Of a stretch of 6,141 nt of DNA, positions 1 to 5,900 are shown one piece after another. Numbering within the stretch: position 1 is the stretch's first letter; each line of letters starts with the position of its first letter. The notes below the pieces were generated by a model. It was not told where the DNA came from and made no database searches. It worked only from the letters and a program-made list of their open reading frames with translations. Made by a program: the position numbers and the translations under genes. Origin of the DNA: Gelria sp. (lineage in GTDB: Bacteria; Bacillota; Syntrophomonadia; Syntrophomonadales; Syntrophomonadaceae); assembly GCA_012839665.1 (NCBI GenBank), contig DUMX01000132.1, positions 1 to 6,141 of the forward strand, given 5' to 3'.

Positions 1-34
1 ATTAAATAGACACTTAGACTTAATGTTAGAAATC

Positions 35-59
35 GGGAGCCTTAAGGGGCTCTCTTTTT
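35..59 (+). terminator. Plus-strand intrinsic terminator, mirror copy
   Basis: Stem GGGAGCC (35-41) pairs with GGCTCTC (48-54), with one G-U pair and a 6-nt loop, followed by TTTTT (55-59). In this orientation it would stop plus-strand transcription entering from the left of the window. That implies, without proving, a convergent gene ending just outside. It is identical to the etf operon terminator because it lies in the other arm of the inverted repeat. Confidence 0.6.
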
Positions 60-153
60 CATACCCATTTATTGTTAATAGACAGCATATATCTATATAT
101 ATGCTAAATGGTTTATTTCTTGATGCTATCTCTATTAACAATAAATGGGTATG

Positions 154-178
154 AAAAAGAGAGCCCCTTAAGGCTCCC
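154..178 (-). terminator. Intrinsic terminator of the acd-fix operon
   Basis: On the minus strand the stem GGGAGCC (178-172), loop TTAAGG and GGCTCTC (165-159) are followed by TTTTT (158-154). The hairpin starts about 34 nt after the etfA stop codon, a usual place for a rho-independent terminator. It is the natural end of the five-gene transcript. The sequence is duplicated in mirror image at 35-59. Confidence 0.82.
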
Positions 179-211
179 GATTTCTAACATTAAGTCTAAG
201 TGTCTATTTAA

Positions 212-1138
212 TTATCCCAGCTTTTGATTCATTTCCGCCACTACATCATGCAAATCAGCGGTGATAATATAATCAGCCATCTGGTTTATACTGGCGTTTT
301 CATCGCTGTTAATTGCTACTATAGTTTTGGCATCACGAATACCTACGGTAAACTGAACCTGTCCAGATATACCCATTAATATAGCTAACTCGGGTTTACA
401 TTTTTTACCCGATAACCCAATTATCCTTTCCTCGGACAGCCATCCCTTGTCTGTAGCCACCGGCTTGGAACAGGCTACTTCACCACCCAATTTTTTAGCC
501 AGCTCTTCTACTGCAGATAAATCATCCTTGCTGTTTAACCCCTGTCCAACTGCTATCAGCACTTCAGCAGCTTCAATATCTACACTGTCACCAGCCCGCG
601 ACTTAAACTCCAATACCGTAACCCCGGACTTTTTTACCTCTACCTCTACCTCATCTACTGCTCCTGTTCCCGCCCCTGCTGCAGCTTCAAAAGTACGGGG
701 ACGAATAGCAATAACCTTTCTACCAGCATCAATATACTGGGTAGCTACCGTAGCTCCACCCAGGGCATTACGCTGGCATAGTATTCTTTCCACTTCTATA
801 CTTAACGCGGTCACATCAGTCAAACACCCGGCATCCATTACCTGGGCAAGTCTTCCCGCCAACTCTTTTCCCCTACGGTTTGAGGCCAGCAACACTGTAT
901 CTGCACCAGCCTTATCAGCTACCTGGCTTACTGCCGCTGCTATCGCACCCACATCAGCCATTAGTAAATCCTCATTATTAACTGCATACACCTGGATTCC
1001 AGTAGCAGCCAGAGCCTGAGCCTGTTCATTATTATTAATGGTACATGCGCTTACTGCAACGGCCTTAAGACTGTTGGCTGCAGTCACCAGTTCCAGAGCC
1101 AGGTCATTGTTTTCACTAAAAACTAAAAATCCTGCCAT
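212..1138 (-). CDS. etfA/fixB: Electron transfer flavoprotein alpha subunit, FixB type
   Basis: This 308-aa protein is the FAD-binding large subunit of a cytoplasmic electron transfer flavoprotein, paired with the EtfB encoded just upstream. Residues 1-180 form the N-terminal domain. Residues about 190-305 are the C-terminal FAD domain, with SKPVATDKGW at 224-233, IGLSGKK at 240-246, GISGQVQF at 256-263 and AINSDENASINQMADY at 275-290. The length is slightly below the usual 310-340. Two positions look atypical: the family's SR before the D-x-GW segment is SK here (Lys225), and the family's QH after GISG is QF (Phe263). GGGGAGG inside the end of etfB, 8 nt before the ATG, supports the start; the genes are 5 nt apart. 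Last gene of the operon. The gene name is secure from family resemblance; whether this protein bifurcates electrons is inference. Confidence 0.93.
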   Translation of the reverse strand: MAGFLVFSENNDLALELVTAANSLKAVAVSACTINNNEQAQALAATGIQVYAVNNEDLLMADVGAIAAAVSQVADKAGADTVLLASNRRGKELAGRLAQVMDAGCLTDVTALSIEVERILCQRNALGGATVATQYIDAGRKVIAIRPRTFEAAAGAGTGAVDEVEVEVKKSGVTVLEFKSRAGDSVDIEAAEVLIAVGQGLNSKDDLSAVEELAKKLGGEVACSKPVATDKGWLSEERIIGLSGKKCKPELAILMGISGQVQFTVGIRDAKTIVAINSDENASINQMADYIITADLHDVVAEMNQKLG

Positions 1139-1143
1139 TTTAA

Positions 1144-1896
1144 CTACCTCCCCACATAGCCTTCAGTAGTCAAAGCCTGGATAAGCTCATCCACACTCTT
1201 TACCACTACCTTCTTACGTTCTGTTTCCGGAGCCAGGTTGCTTTCGGTAATCACCAGATCTTTACCGGCATCAACCTTCAGTTCACCCAGTTCCAGTACC
1301 TCCATAGGTTTTCTTCCTGCCTTTAATATCTGGGTTACCGAAGGAATGCGAGGTTCGTTAATATTAGCCAGTACAGATACTACTGCGGGTAAATCAACTT
1401 GTACTATTTCATCACCGTCTTCTAGAACCCGGGTTACCACCGCCTGGTTTTCTTTAATTTCGATACTGCTGGCAAATGATACCTGGGGCAGATTTAAAAT
1501 CTCAGCTACCCGCGAACCTACCTGACCGGAGTAATTATCGCCACTCCCTTCGCCAAATAAGATTAGGGAAGGCTCCTCTATTTGTTTAACAGAAGTAGCC
1601 AGAACATTAGCTATTGTACCGCTTTCCGCCCCGTCCAGGCTATCGTCTATGACTAGAAAGGCCTCATCAGCACCTGCAGCCAGAGCCTCTTTGACCGTAT
1701 CCTCTACATCTTCGTTACCGGCTGACAGGACAATTACTTTACCTCCATGCTCATCCCTTAAATTTACCCCCGCCTCCAGGGCATTCTTATCAATATCCCC
1801 CATAGTCAGGGGCACATTATCCAGGACTGGCTGCCGGTTTCTAATCCTGATTTGCTGCAGGTCAGGTATCTGTTTCATAGCCACTACAATATTCAT
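1144..1896 (-). CDS. etfB/fixA: Electron transfer flavoprotein beta subunit, FixA type
   Basis: This 250-aa protein is the small ETF subunit, which in this family binds a nucleotide (AMP, or a second FAD in bifurcating members) and docks with dehydrogenases. Visible signatures are the N-terminal MNIVVAMKQIPD, the motif GEGSGDNYSGQVGSRVAEIL (which resembles FixA more than housekeeping EtfB), and NEPRIPSVTQILKAGRKP near residue 200. The frame is open to an ATG at 2061, but those 55 extra codons run through a dispersed repeat and look non-protein-like. The ATG at 1896 has GGGAGG (1905-1910) 8 nt upstream and matches the family N-terminus. It is followed after 5 nt by etfA. A 231-nt gap separates it from fixX, so it may have its own weak promoter. 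Confidence 0.93.
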   Translation of the reverse strand: MNIVVAMKQIPDLQQIRIRNRQPVLDNVPLTMGDIDKNALEAGVNLRDEHGGKVIVLSAGNEDVEDTVKEALAAGADEAFLVIDDSLDGAESGTIANVLATSVKQIEEPSLILFGEGSGDNYSGQVGSRVAEILNLPQVSFASSIEIKENQAVVTRVLEDGDEIVQVDLPAVVSVLANINEPRIPSVTQILKAGRKPMEVLELGELKVDAGKDLVITESNLAPETERKKVVVKSVDELIQALTTEGYVGR

Positions 1897-1904
1897 CAAC
1901 CAAA

Positions 1905-1910
1905 CCTCCC
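1905..1910 (-). promoter_or_regulatory. RBS fixing the etfB start
   Basis: GGGAGG on the minus strand, 8 nt before the ATG at 1896, decides between this start and the longer upstream reading. The upstream ATG at 2061 lies inside repeat sequence. Confidence 0.8.
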
Positions 1911-1924
1911 TCGTTAAGTTTAAA

Positions 1925-1953
1925 ATTACACGCCAATAACAAATTTTGGTAAA
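1925..1953 (-). promoter_or_regulatory. Possible weak internal promoter before etfB
   Basis: On the minus strand TTTACC (1953-1948) and TGTAAT (1930-1925) are separated by 17 nt. The -10 matches 5 of 6 consensus bases and the -35 matches 4 of 6. Initiation near 1918 would leave a leader of about 20 nt with the etfB ribosome site. It sits just downstream of the dispersed repeat, so it could keep etfBA expressed if the repeat lowers read-through. AT-rich DNA gives such matches by chance. Confidence 0.35.
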
Positions 1954-1964
1954 AATTTTTGGTT

Positions 1965-2076
1965 TGTAGGGGCGAACCCATTGTTCGCCCGCGGGTTGCC
2001 TCCACAAAATGGGTTGGTGAATAATAACGAACAGCATCTGCCTAACCGCGGGCAGACACACGGGGTTGCCCCTATA
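1965..2076. repeat. Fold-back dispersed repeat inside the operon
   Basis: This is a GC-richer block in an AT-rich gap. Its ends are imperfect inverted repeats: 1965-1979 (TGTAGGGGCGAACCC) matches the reverse complement of 2062-2076 at 12 of 15 positions. Inside, GGGCGAAC (1970-1977) pairs perfectly with GTTCGCCC (1983-1990), and two CCGCGGG-containing blocks (1989-1995 and 2046-2052) are near reverse complements. I recall similar GTAGGGGCGAAC...GCCCGCGGG repeats as widespread non-coding elements in several bacterial genomes; that comes from memory, not a search. Any open reading through it looks spurious. Confidence 0.7.
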
Positions 2077-2081
2077 AAAAC

Positions 2082-2119
2082 TTCAGTGAAATTCATAGTT
2101 TTCAGTGTCCTTCAGTGTC
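2082..2119. repeat. Short TTCAGTG direct repeats
   Basis: TTCAGTG occurs at 2082-2088, 2101-2107 and 2111-2117. The last two belong to a 10-bp tandem (TTCAGTGTCC, TTCAGTGTCT). The cluster lies between the fixX stop codon and the fold-back repeat and may be part of the same inserted DNA. No function can be read from it. Confidence 0.6.
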
Positions 2120-2127
2120 TAAGCCTA

Positions 2128-2412
2128 TTACCCAAAACGAAATTGCACACCCGCACCTCCGGAAGGATAGTTCCATTCCAGGACCTCAGTGCCGCAGGCA
2201 ATGCGACAGGTGCCGCACTCCAAGCATCCGTCTATAGTTAGTTCCACCTCACCACCGGCATTTTCAGCATATAAACCAGCCGGGCAGACCAGTACCGCTG
2301 CCTTTAAACGGGGATCCTTCTCCATACCAGGCTTAATACGGATATGAGGTTCACTATCGTGTTTAAAAACGTCCAGTCCTAATTTGGCTTTCAACCCGCC
2401 AAGTTCACTCAT
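2128..2412 (-). CDS. fixX: Ferredoxin-like protein FixX
   Basis: This 94-aa iron-sulfur protein partners FixC. It corresponds to the C-terminal ferredoxin-like domain of ETF:quinone oxidoreductases. CPAGLY (Cys43) and CLECGTC (Cys63, 66, 69) supply the four ligands expected for one [4Fe-4S] cluster, by analogy with ETF-QO; Cys73 is an extra cysteine in the same stretch. The end WNYPSGGAGVQFRFG is the typical FixX C-terminus. The frame is open upstream to an ATG at 2451, but the ATG at 2412 overlaps the fixC stop as ATGA, has GGTGA just upstream and gives the family N-terminus. The overlap implies translational coupling with fixC. The protein is expected to be cytoplasmic, attached through FixC. 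Confidence 0.95.
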   Translation of the reverse strand: MSELGGLKAKLGLDVFKHDSEPHIRIKPGMEKDPRLKAAVLVCPAGLYAENAGGEVELTIDGCLECGTCRIACGTEVLEWNYPSGGAGVQFRFG

Positions 2413-3695
2413 ATCTTCATCACCTTTCTCACATCCCCAACCATAGACCACATTTCTTTAAAAGTAAGATGTTTCTTAATACTCGGGTAAAGCCGGTCTT
2501 TGGGACCTGCTGGTACCTCATAAACATCCTTCATGATGTTCCCTAACAGTTCGGGATAATGTTTAAAAAACCTGGGGCTATCAAGTACTGTCGGAGCCTC
2601 CTTAAAAGCCGCAAAATCCTTTATTACAAAACTATCGTTCAACAACTTCTCATATTCAGCCAGGCCATTAGCACTAAAATCCTCTTTTTCTTTGGCCTGC
2701 AGCACCGCCTGGGCGGCATAATAACCAGAAGCCAAAGCATATTCCATCCCTCTTACGGTAACCCCAATATTCATAGCTAATCCGGCAGCATCGCCGGCCA
2801 GAAGTATGCCATTACCATATAACTTGCCAATGGCTTTCAGGCCCCCTTCAGGTATAACATGAGCCGAATATTCCACACTTTCCCCGTCTTTTATCAAACC
2901 CGCAATCTCCGGACGCTGTTTAAACTCATCCAATAAAATTGGGGCCTGTATTGCTGGAGAGCCTTCCATCAGGTCCTTAATACCTACTACTATACCCAGA
3001 CTCAGGCTATCCTTATTGGTATAGAGAAAACCACCGCCAAACTTACCCCGGGTAACCTCGCCCATAAATAGCCGGGCTGCACCCTCATTACCCTCCAACC
3101 CAAAACGTTCTTCTATCCGGTCAGGGTCCAATTCAATAACTTCTTTAAAACCTACGGCATAATCGCGGGGATTACCAGGTTCACGTAAACCAGCTTTTTC
3201 TGCCAACAGTGATAGGGCCCCATCACAAGCAATAACTACATCAGCCCTCAGCTCCTCGCCTCCAGCCCATACTCCAACTACCTGGTCATTTTCAATTACC
3301 AAATCATCAACCCGGCTTTTGCTTACCAGCATGGCTCCTTTACGTTCAGTCTGTCGGCCAAACCAACGGTCGAATTTGGCCCGTAGAATACTGTAACTTT
3401 GATATGGTTCCTGATTTAGCTCATTACCGTAGTATTCCAGGTTTAGTGAACGCTCACCTGCCATGATACTGACACCTTCTTTAGTTATAAACCTCTCCAG
3501 AGGTGCCTTTTCCCATAAATCAGGGAAAAGCTCGCGTACCGGATTAACGTAAAGGCGTCCTCCCGTAACATTTTTAGCTCCGGGGTAATCGCCTTTTTCA
3601 ATTACCAGCACTTCCATCCCTTCCTGGGCCAGGGTATAGGCTGCTGCTAAGCCTGCCAGGCCTGCTCCCACCACAATTACATCAAACTTCTCCAT
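2409..3695 (-). CDS. fixC: FAD-dependent ETF:quinone oxidoreductase-like FixC
   Basis: This 428-aa flavoprotein of the FixC/ETF-QO family, with FixX, would pass electrons between FixAB and the quinone pool at the membrane face. The N-terminus DVIVVGAGLAGLAAAYTLA (residues 5-23) is a Rossmann dinucleotide motif (GxGxxG, Gly10, 12 and 15), with Glu33 at the end of the second strand to bind the FAD ribose. GNGILLAGDAAGLAMNIGVT (294-313) is the second FAD contact, with GDAAG at 301-305. VVIACDGA (153-160) is the middle GG-reductase-type motif. The length is typical, and there is no signal peptide or transmembrane helix, as expected for a peripheral protein. A GGGGGG site lies 9 nt before the ATG. 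It starts 44 nt after the acyl-CoA dehydrogenase gene and overlaps fixX by 4 nt. Confidence 0.94.
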   Translation of the reverse strand: MEKFDVIVVGAGLAGLAAAYTLAQEGMEVLVIEKGDYPGAKNVTGGRLYVNPVRELFPDLWEKAPLERFITKEGVSIMAGERSLNLEYYGNELNQEPYQSYSILRAKFDRWFGRQTERKGAMLVSKSRVDDLVIENDQVVGVWAGGEELRADVVIACDGALSLLAEKAGLREPGNPRDYAVGFKEVIELDPDRIEERFGLEGNEGAARLFMGEVTRGKFGGGFLYTNKDSLSLGIVVGIKDLMEGSPAIQAPILLDEFKQRPEIAGLIKDGESVEYSAHVIPEGGLKAIGKLYGNGILLAGDAAGLAMNIGVTVRGMEYALASGYYAAQAVLQAKEKEDFSANGLAEYEKLLNDSFVIKDFAAFKEAPTVLDSPRFFKHYPELLGNIMKDVYEVPAGPKDRLYPSIKKHLTFKEMWSMVGDVRKVMKI

Positions 3696-3712
3696 CCCTG
3701 TTTACCCCCCTG

Positions 3713-3742
3713 CCGTTTATCTTTATATCCCGTTTATCTTTA
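3713..3742. repeat. 17-bp-period direct repeat between acd and fixC
   Basis: CCGTTTATCTTTA occurs at 3713-3725 and again at 3730-3742, a 17-bp period. The second copy overlaps the stop codon of the dehydrogenase. It probably reflects a small slippage duplication that lengthened the gap between the genes; no regulatory role is evident. Confidence 0.75.
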
Positions 3743-4879
3743 ATCAGCCAAGGTTAATCCGGCTACTATCATCTTCTGCATATCGGCCACACCTTCAATT
3801 TGTGGTCCAATAATAACATCCCGCCACATGCGACTAACCTTGTAGTCGTTCATTAGACCGTAAGAACCGTGTATATCCATAGCCAGACGCGTTACTTCAA
3901 CTGCAGTTTCACATACAAAAGTCTTGGTTAAAGCAGCTTCCTTGGCAAACTGCCTCGGGTCCTTAACATCATTTGCCAGGTAGCCTAAACGATAGGTTAG
4001 CCAGCGTGCTGCTTCGCATTTAATAGCCATATCGGCTATCTTAAGTTGAATAGACTGGAACCTGGAAATAGGTTTATCACGGTGCATTTTCTCTTTAGCA
4101 TATTTGAGACCTTCTTCAAAAGCAGCCACCATGCCACCCAGAGCCGTAGAGCTAACCCCTACCTTGCCATAAGAAATACCCAATTGCAAAATAGGATAAC
4201 CCATACCTGGTCCAGCCAGAAGATTTTTAGCCGGAACCTTAACATCCTTCATATATACGTCCAGTAACATGCCACCATGCATCCCCATTTTGTCCCAGGG
4301 TTCGGAGATAGAATAGCCTTCACAATTCTTATCTACAATAAAACCAGAAGGCCTACCACTTTCATCATCAGTGGCAAAAAGAATCATGGCACCAGGCCAG
4401 TTGGCATTAGATATAAAACGCTTGGTACCATTAATAATATAATGGTCACCATCTTTGACTGCTGTGGTAGTAATCTGTTTTGGATCGGAACCAGTAGCCG
4501 GCTCAGTAAAGGCAAAGGATAATATGTCTGTACCCTTACATCCTGGTACCATGTATTTTTGCTTTTGTTCTTCAGTTCCAAATACGGAAAGGGCACTCAA
4601 AGCCAACGAATGGGCTGATAAGGTCATAGCTATCCCACCGGAAACTTTACCAATCTGCTCCATCGCCAGAACATAACCATCATAACCTCCATCAGCTCCA
4701 CCGTATTCCTCAGGAAAAGGAATACCAAATAGATCTAACTCGGCCAACCCTTTCAGGATATCCTCCGGTATCTTATTCTCCTGGTCAATCTGTTCAGCCA
4801 CCGGCTCAATATATTTCTCAGCGAAATCTCGAGCCATTCTCTGAATTAGAAGCTGCTCTTTACTTAAATTAAAATCCAT
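3740..4879 (-). CDS. Acyl-CoA dehydrogenase, short-chain type
   Basis: This 379-aa flavoenzyme oxidises an acyl-CoA to the 2-enoyl-CoA (or reduces it in reverse) and exchanges electrons with an electron transfer flavoprotein. The N-terminal helical domain runs to about residue 115. FAFTEPATGSDP (about 122-133) is the acyl-CoA dehydrogenase FAD-binding signature. The C-terminal helical domain contains IHGSYGLMNDYKVSRMWRD and then IEGVADMQ, where Glu362 aligns with the catalytic glutamate of the usual YEGTxEIQ. Departures are Ile for Tyr and Val for Thr around that glutamate, and HGSYG for GGYG. Two ATGs are in tandem (4882 and 4879). The second is chosen because AAGGGGG (4893-4887) is 7 nt away and the family usually begins MDF. 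First gene of the operon. The substrate is unknown; butyryl-CoA-like is a guess from length and glutamate position. Confidence 0.92.
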   Translation of the reverse strand: MDFNLSKEQLLIQRMARDFAEKYIEPVAEQIDQENKIPEDILKGLAELDLFGIPFPEEYGGADGGYDGYVLAMEQIGKVSGGIAMTLSAHSLALSALSVFGTEEQKQKYMVPGCKGTDILSFAFTEPATGSDPKQITTTAVKDGDHYIINGTKRFISNANWPGAMILFATDDESGRPSGFIVDKNCEGYSISEPWDKMGMHGGMLLDVYMKDVKVPAKNLLAGPGMGYPILQLGISYGKVGVSSTALGGMVAAFEEGLKYAKEKMHRDKPISRFQSIQLKIADMAIKCEAARWLTYRLGYLANDVKDPRQFAKEAALTKTFVCETAVEVTRLAMDIHGSYGLMNDYKVSRMWRDVIIGPQIEGVADMQKMIVAGLTLAD

Positions 4880-4912
4880 CATCCTGCCCCCTTAATTTTT
4901 TTAAATTACTCC

Positions 4913-4930
4913 AACATTAAATTTTATGTT
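4913..4930. promoter_or_regulatory. Candidate operator palindrome in the acd leader
   Basis: The minus strand reads AACATAAAATTTAATGTT, an 18-bp palindrome with 8 of 9 base pairs symmetric. It lies about 15-32 nt downstream of the predicted start of transcription and before the ribosome site, where a bound repressor would block elongation. The AT-rich context raises the chance of coincidence. The regulator is not identified. Confidence 0.45.
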
Positions 4931-4950
4931 AAAGTAATAATTCTATATTA

Positions 4951-4979
4951 ATTATATTTCCCCTGCATACATTTGGCAA
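4951..4979 (-). promoter_or_regulatory. Promoter of the acd-fixCXAB operon
   Basis: On the minus strand, -35 TTGCCA (4979-4974), a 17-nt spacer and a perfect -10 TATAAT (4956-4951) fit a sigma-70/sigma-A promoter. Initiation near 4944 gives a leader of about 65 nt. The mobile unit begins about 28 bp upstream of the -35 box, so the insertion left the promoter intact. Confidence 0.8.
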
Positions 4980-5006
4980 TGAGATTATTTAGATACGGAA
5001 AAATTT

Positions 5007-5047
5007 TATGACACGGGGATATGACACGGGGACGGTCCTTTTGACAC
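5007..5047 (+). repeat. Upstream repeat block of the transposase unit
   Basis: TATGACACGGGGA occurs twice in exact tandem (5007-5019 and 5020-5032). The second copy runs on into a full repeat unit (5023-5045) that matches 5903-5925 at 22 of 23 bases. The one difference, A at 5044 instead of T, breaks the outer stem of the unit and creates TTGACA, the -35 box of the transposase promoter. Confidence 0.88.
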
Positions 5048-5069
5048 TCATCTTTCCTAATGGTATACT
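5041..5069 (+). promoter_or_regulatory. Transposase promoter using the repeat as -35 box
   Basis: TTGACA (5041-5046), a 17-nt spacer and TATACT (5064-5069) make a near-consensus sigma-A promoter. Initiation near 5076 leaves a leader of about 20 nt with AGGGGG (5084-5089) 7 nt before the GTG start. The -35 hexamer is the edge of the repeat unit. Confidence 0.78.
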
Positions 5070-5096
5070 AGGCGGAACAGGTTAGGGGGTTATCCA

Positions 5097-5888
5097 GTGG
5101 GCAGAGTGCGGCGGAGATATAGTGCATCAGGTTGTTATCATATCATGCTTCGTGGGAATGAACAGAAAAAGATTTTTCTGGATGATGGTGACCATCAGCG
5201 ATTTCTTGATATTTTATTAAAGAAAAAAACCGAAACGCAACTATTAATTTATGCTTATTGCTTGATGGATAACCACATACATTTAGTCGTACGTGATGAC
5301 CAAAACGAGATATCAACAATTATGAAAGGCATAGCTACTAGCTATGCCATGTTTTTTAATGTCAAATACAATAGGGTAGGACATGTATTCCAGGGTCGTT
5401 TTAAAAGCGAGCCTATCGAGGATGAACGGTATTTGATGTCGGTAATACGGTATATTCACAACAATCCTGTAAAAGCAAAAATCGTTGAAAAACCCAATCA
5501 ATACGAATGGAGCAGTTACCGAAGCTATGTTAATCCAGAAGAGACAACAATTGCGGAGGTACGATACATTTTAGGGATAATTGGAAGGAACTTAAACGAA
5601 GCAATTCAGGAATTTAAACGGTTTTCCAATGAGCTGGATGAGGCGAAGTACATGGATGAAGATGATGAAATGATTAAAACGCTTGAGGATGGGCGTATAT
5701 ATCTTGAAGAGTATCTGGCGAAGAAATGGCCAGGAACGGCCCGGGAAGCAATACATGAAGATAGGGTAATGCGTAATGAGGTCATTCAGGAATTGCGGAC
5801 AAATACGGACCTATCAATTCGAAAGATTGCTGAATTATTAGGCGTAAACCGGGGAGTCGTTGAGCGCTTAGTATCCAAATCGAACTAA
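5097..5888 (+). CDS. REP-associated tyrosine (Y1/HUH) transposase with C-terminal HTH
   Basis: This 263-aa single-strand DNA transposase belongs to the IS200-like Y1 superfamily, RAYT-type branch. The N-terminus RRRYSASGCYHIMLRGNE (residues 5-22) is typical. MDNHIHLVV (57-65) carries the HUH metal-binding histidines His60 and His62. RYIHNNPVKA (118-127) probably holds the nucleophile, Tyr119. GHVFQGRFKS (95-104) is another family motif. The C-terminal part (about 229-259, with SIRKIAELLGVNRGVVERLV) looks like a helix-turn-helix DNA-binding domain, which the minimal IS200 TnpA lacks. The start is GTG with AGGGGG 7 nt upstream. All motifs are intact with no frameshift, so the enzyme may be active. 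Repeats on both sides are its likely substrates. It converges with purC and diverges from the acd operon. Confidence 0.92.
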   Translation: MGRVRRRYSASGCYHIMLRGNEQKKIFLDDGDHQRFLDILLKKKTETQLLIYAYCLMDNHIHLVVRDDQNEISTIMKGIATSYAMFFNVKYNRVGHVFQGRFKSEPIEDERYLMSVIRYIHNNPVKAKIVEKPNQYEWSSYRSYVNPEETTIAEVRYILGIIGRNLNEAIQEFKRFSNELDEAKYMDEDDEMIKTLEDGRIYLEEYLAKKWPGTAREAIHEDRVMRNEVIQELRTNTDLSIRKIAELLGVNRGVVERLVSKSN

Positions 5889-5900
5889 CCTGCGAGAAAC

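Larger units (their letters stand above)
1..212. repeat. 81-bp perfect inverted repeat with 50-nt loop
   Basis: Positions 1-81 and 132-212 are exact reverse complements over all 81 bases, separated by a 50-nt AT-rich loop (82-131). The loop holds a second hairpin, AGCATATAT at 84-92 against ATATATGCT at 97-105. The right arm includes the last base of the etfA stop codon, so the repeat starts exactly where coding ends. The left arm reaches base 1, so the true arm may be longer. No open reading frame of note lies here. Each arm carries one hairpin terminator. It could be a fold-back (MITE-like) insertion, a pair of convergent terminators kept identical by gene conversion, or an assembly or amplification palindrome. 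The sequence alone cannot decide. Confidence 0.97.

Noticed and set aside
447..1019. 190-aa open frame on the plus strand
   Set aside because: It lies fully antisense to etfA, is rich in Ser, Thr and Ala as expected of a mirror frame, has no recognisable motif, and the opposite strand has a clear protein family.
1897..2061. 55-residue N-terminal extension of EtfB
   Set aside because: It translates the dispersed repeat, has no family similarity, and a good ribosome site precedes the internal ATG at 1896, which gives the standard ETF beta N-terminus.
1981..2241. 86-aa plus-strand frame across the repeat and antisense to fixX
   Set aside because: It covers repeat DNA and the antisense of a secure gene, with no motif.
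2413..2451. 13-residue extension of FixX
   Set aside because: It would overlap fixC by 43 nt, lacks family similarity, and the ATGA overlap start at 2412 is better supported.
212..4882. Nitrogen-fixation cluster
   Set aside because: The fix names come from homology, but no nif structural or cofactor gene is in the window and the lead gene is an acyl-CoA dehydrogenase.
5313..5501. 62-aa minus-strand frame
   Set aside because: It is antisense to the conserved catalytic core of the transposase and has no features of its own.
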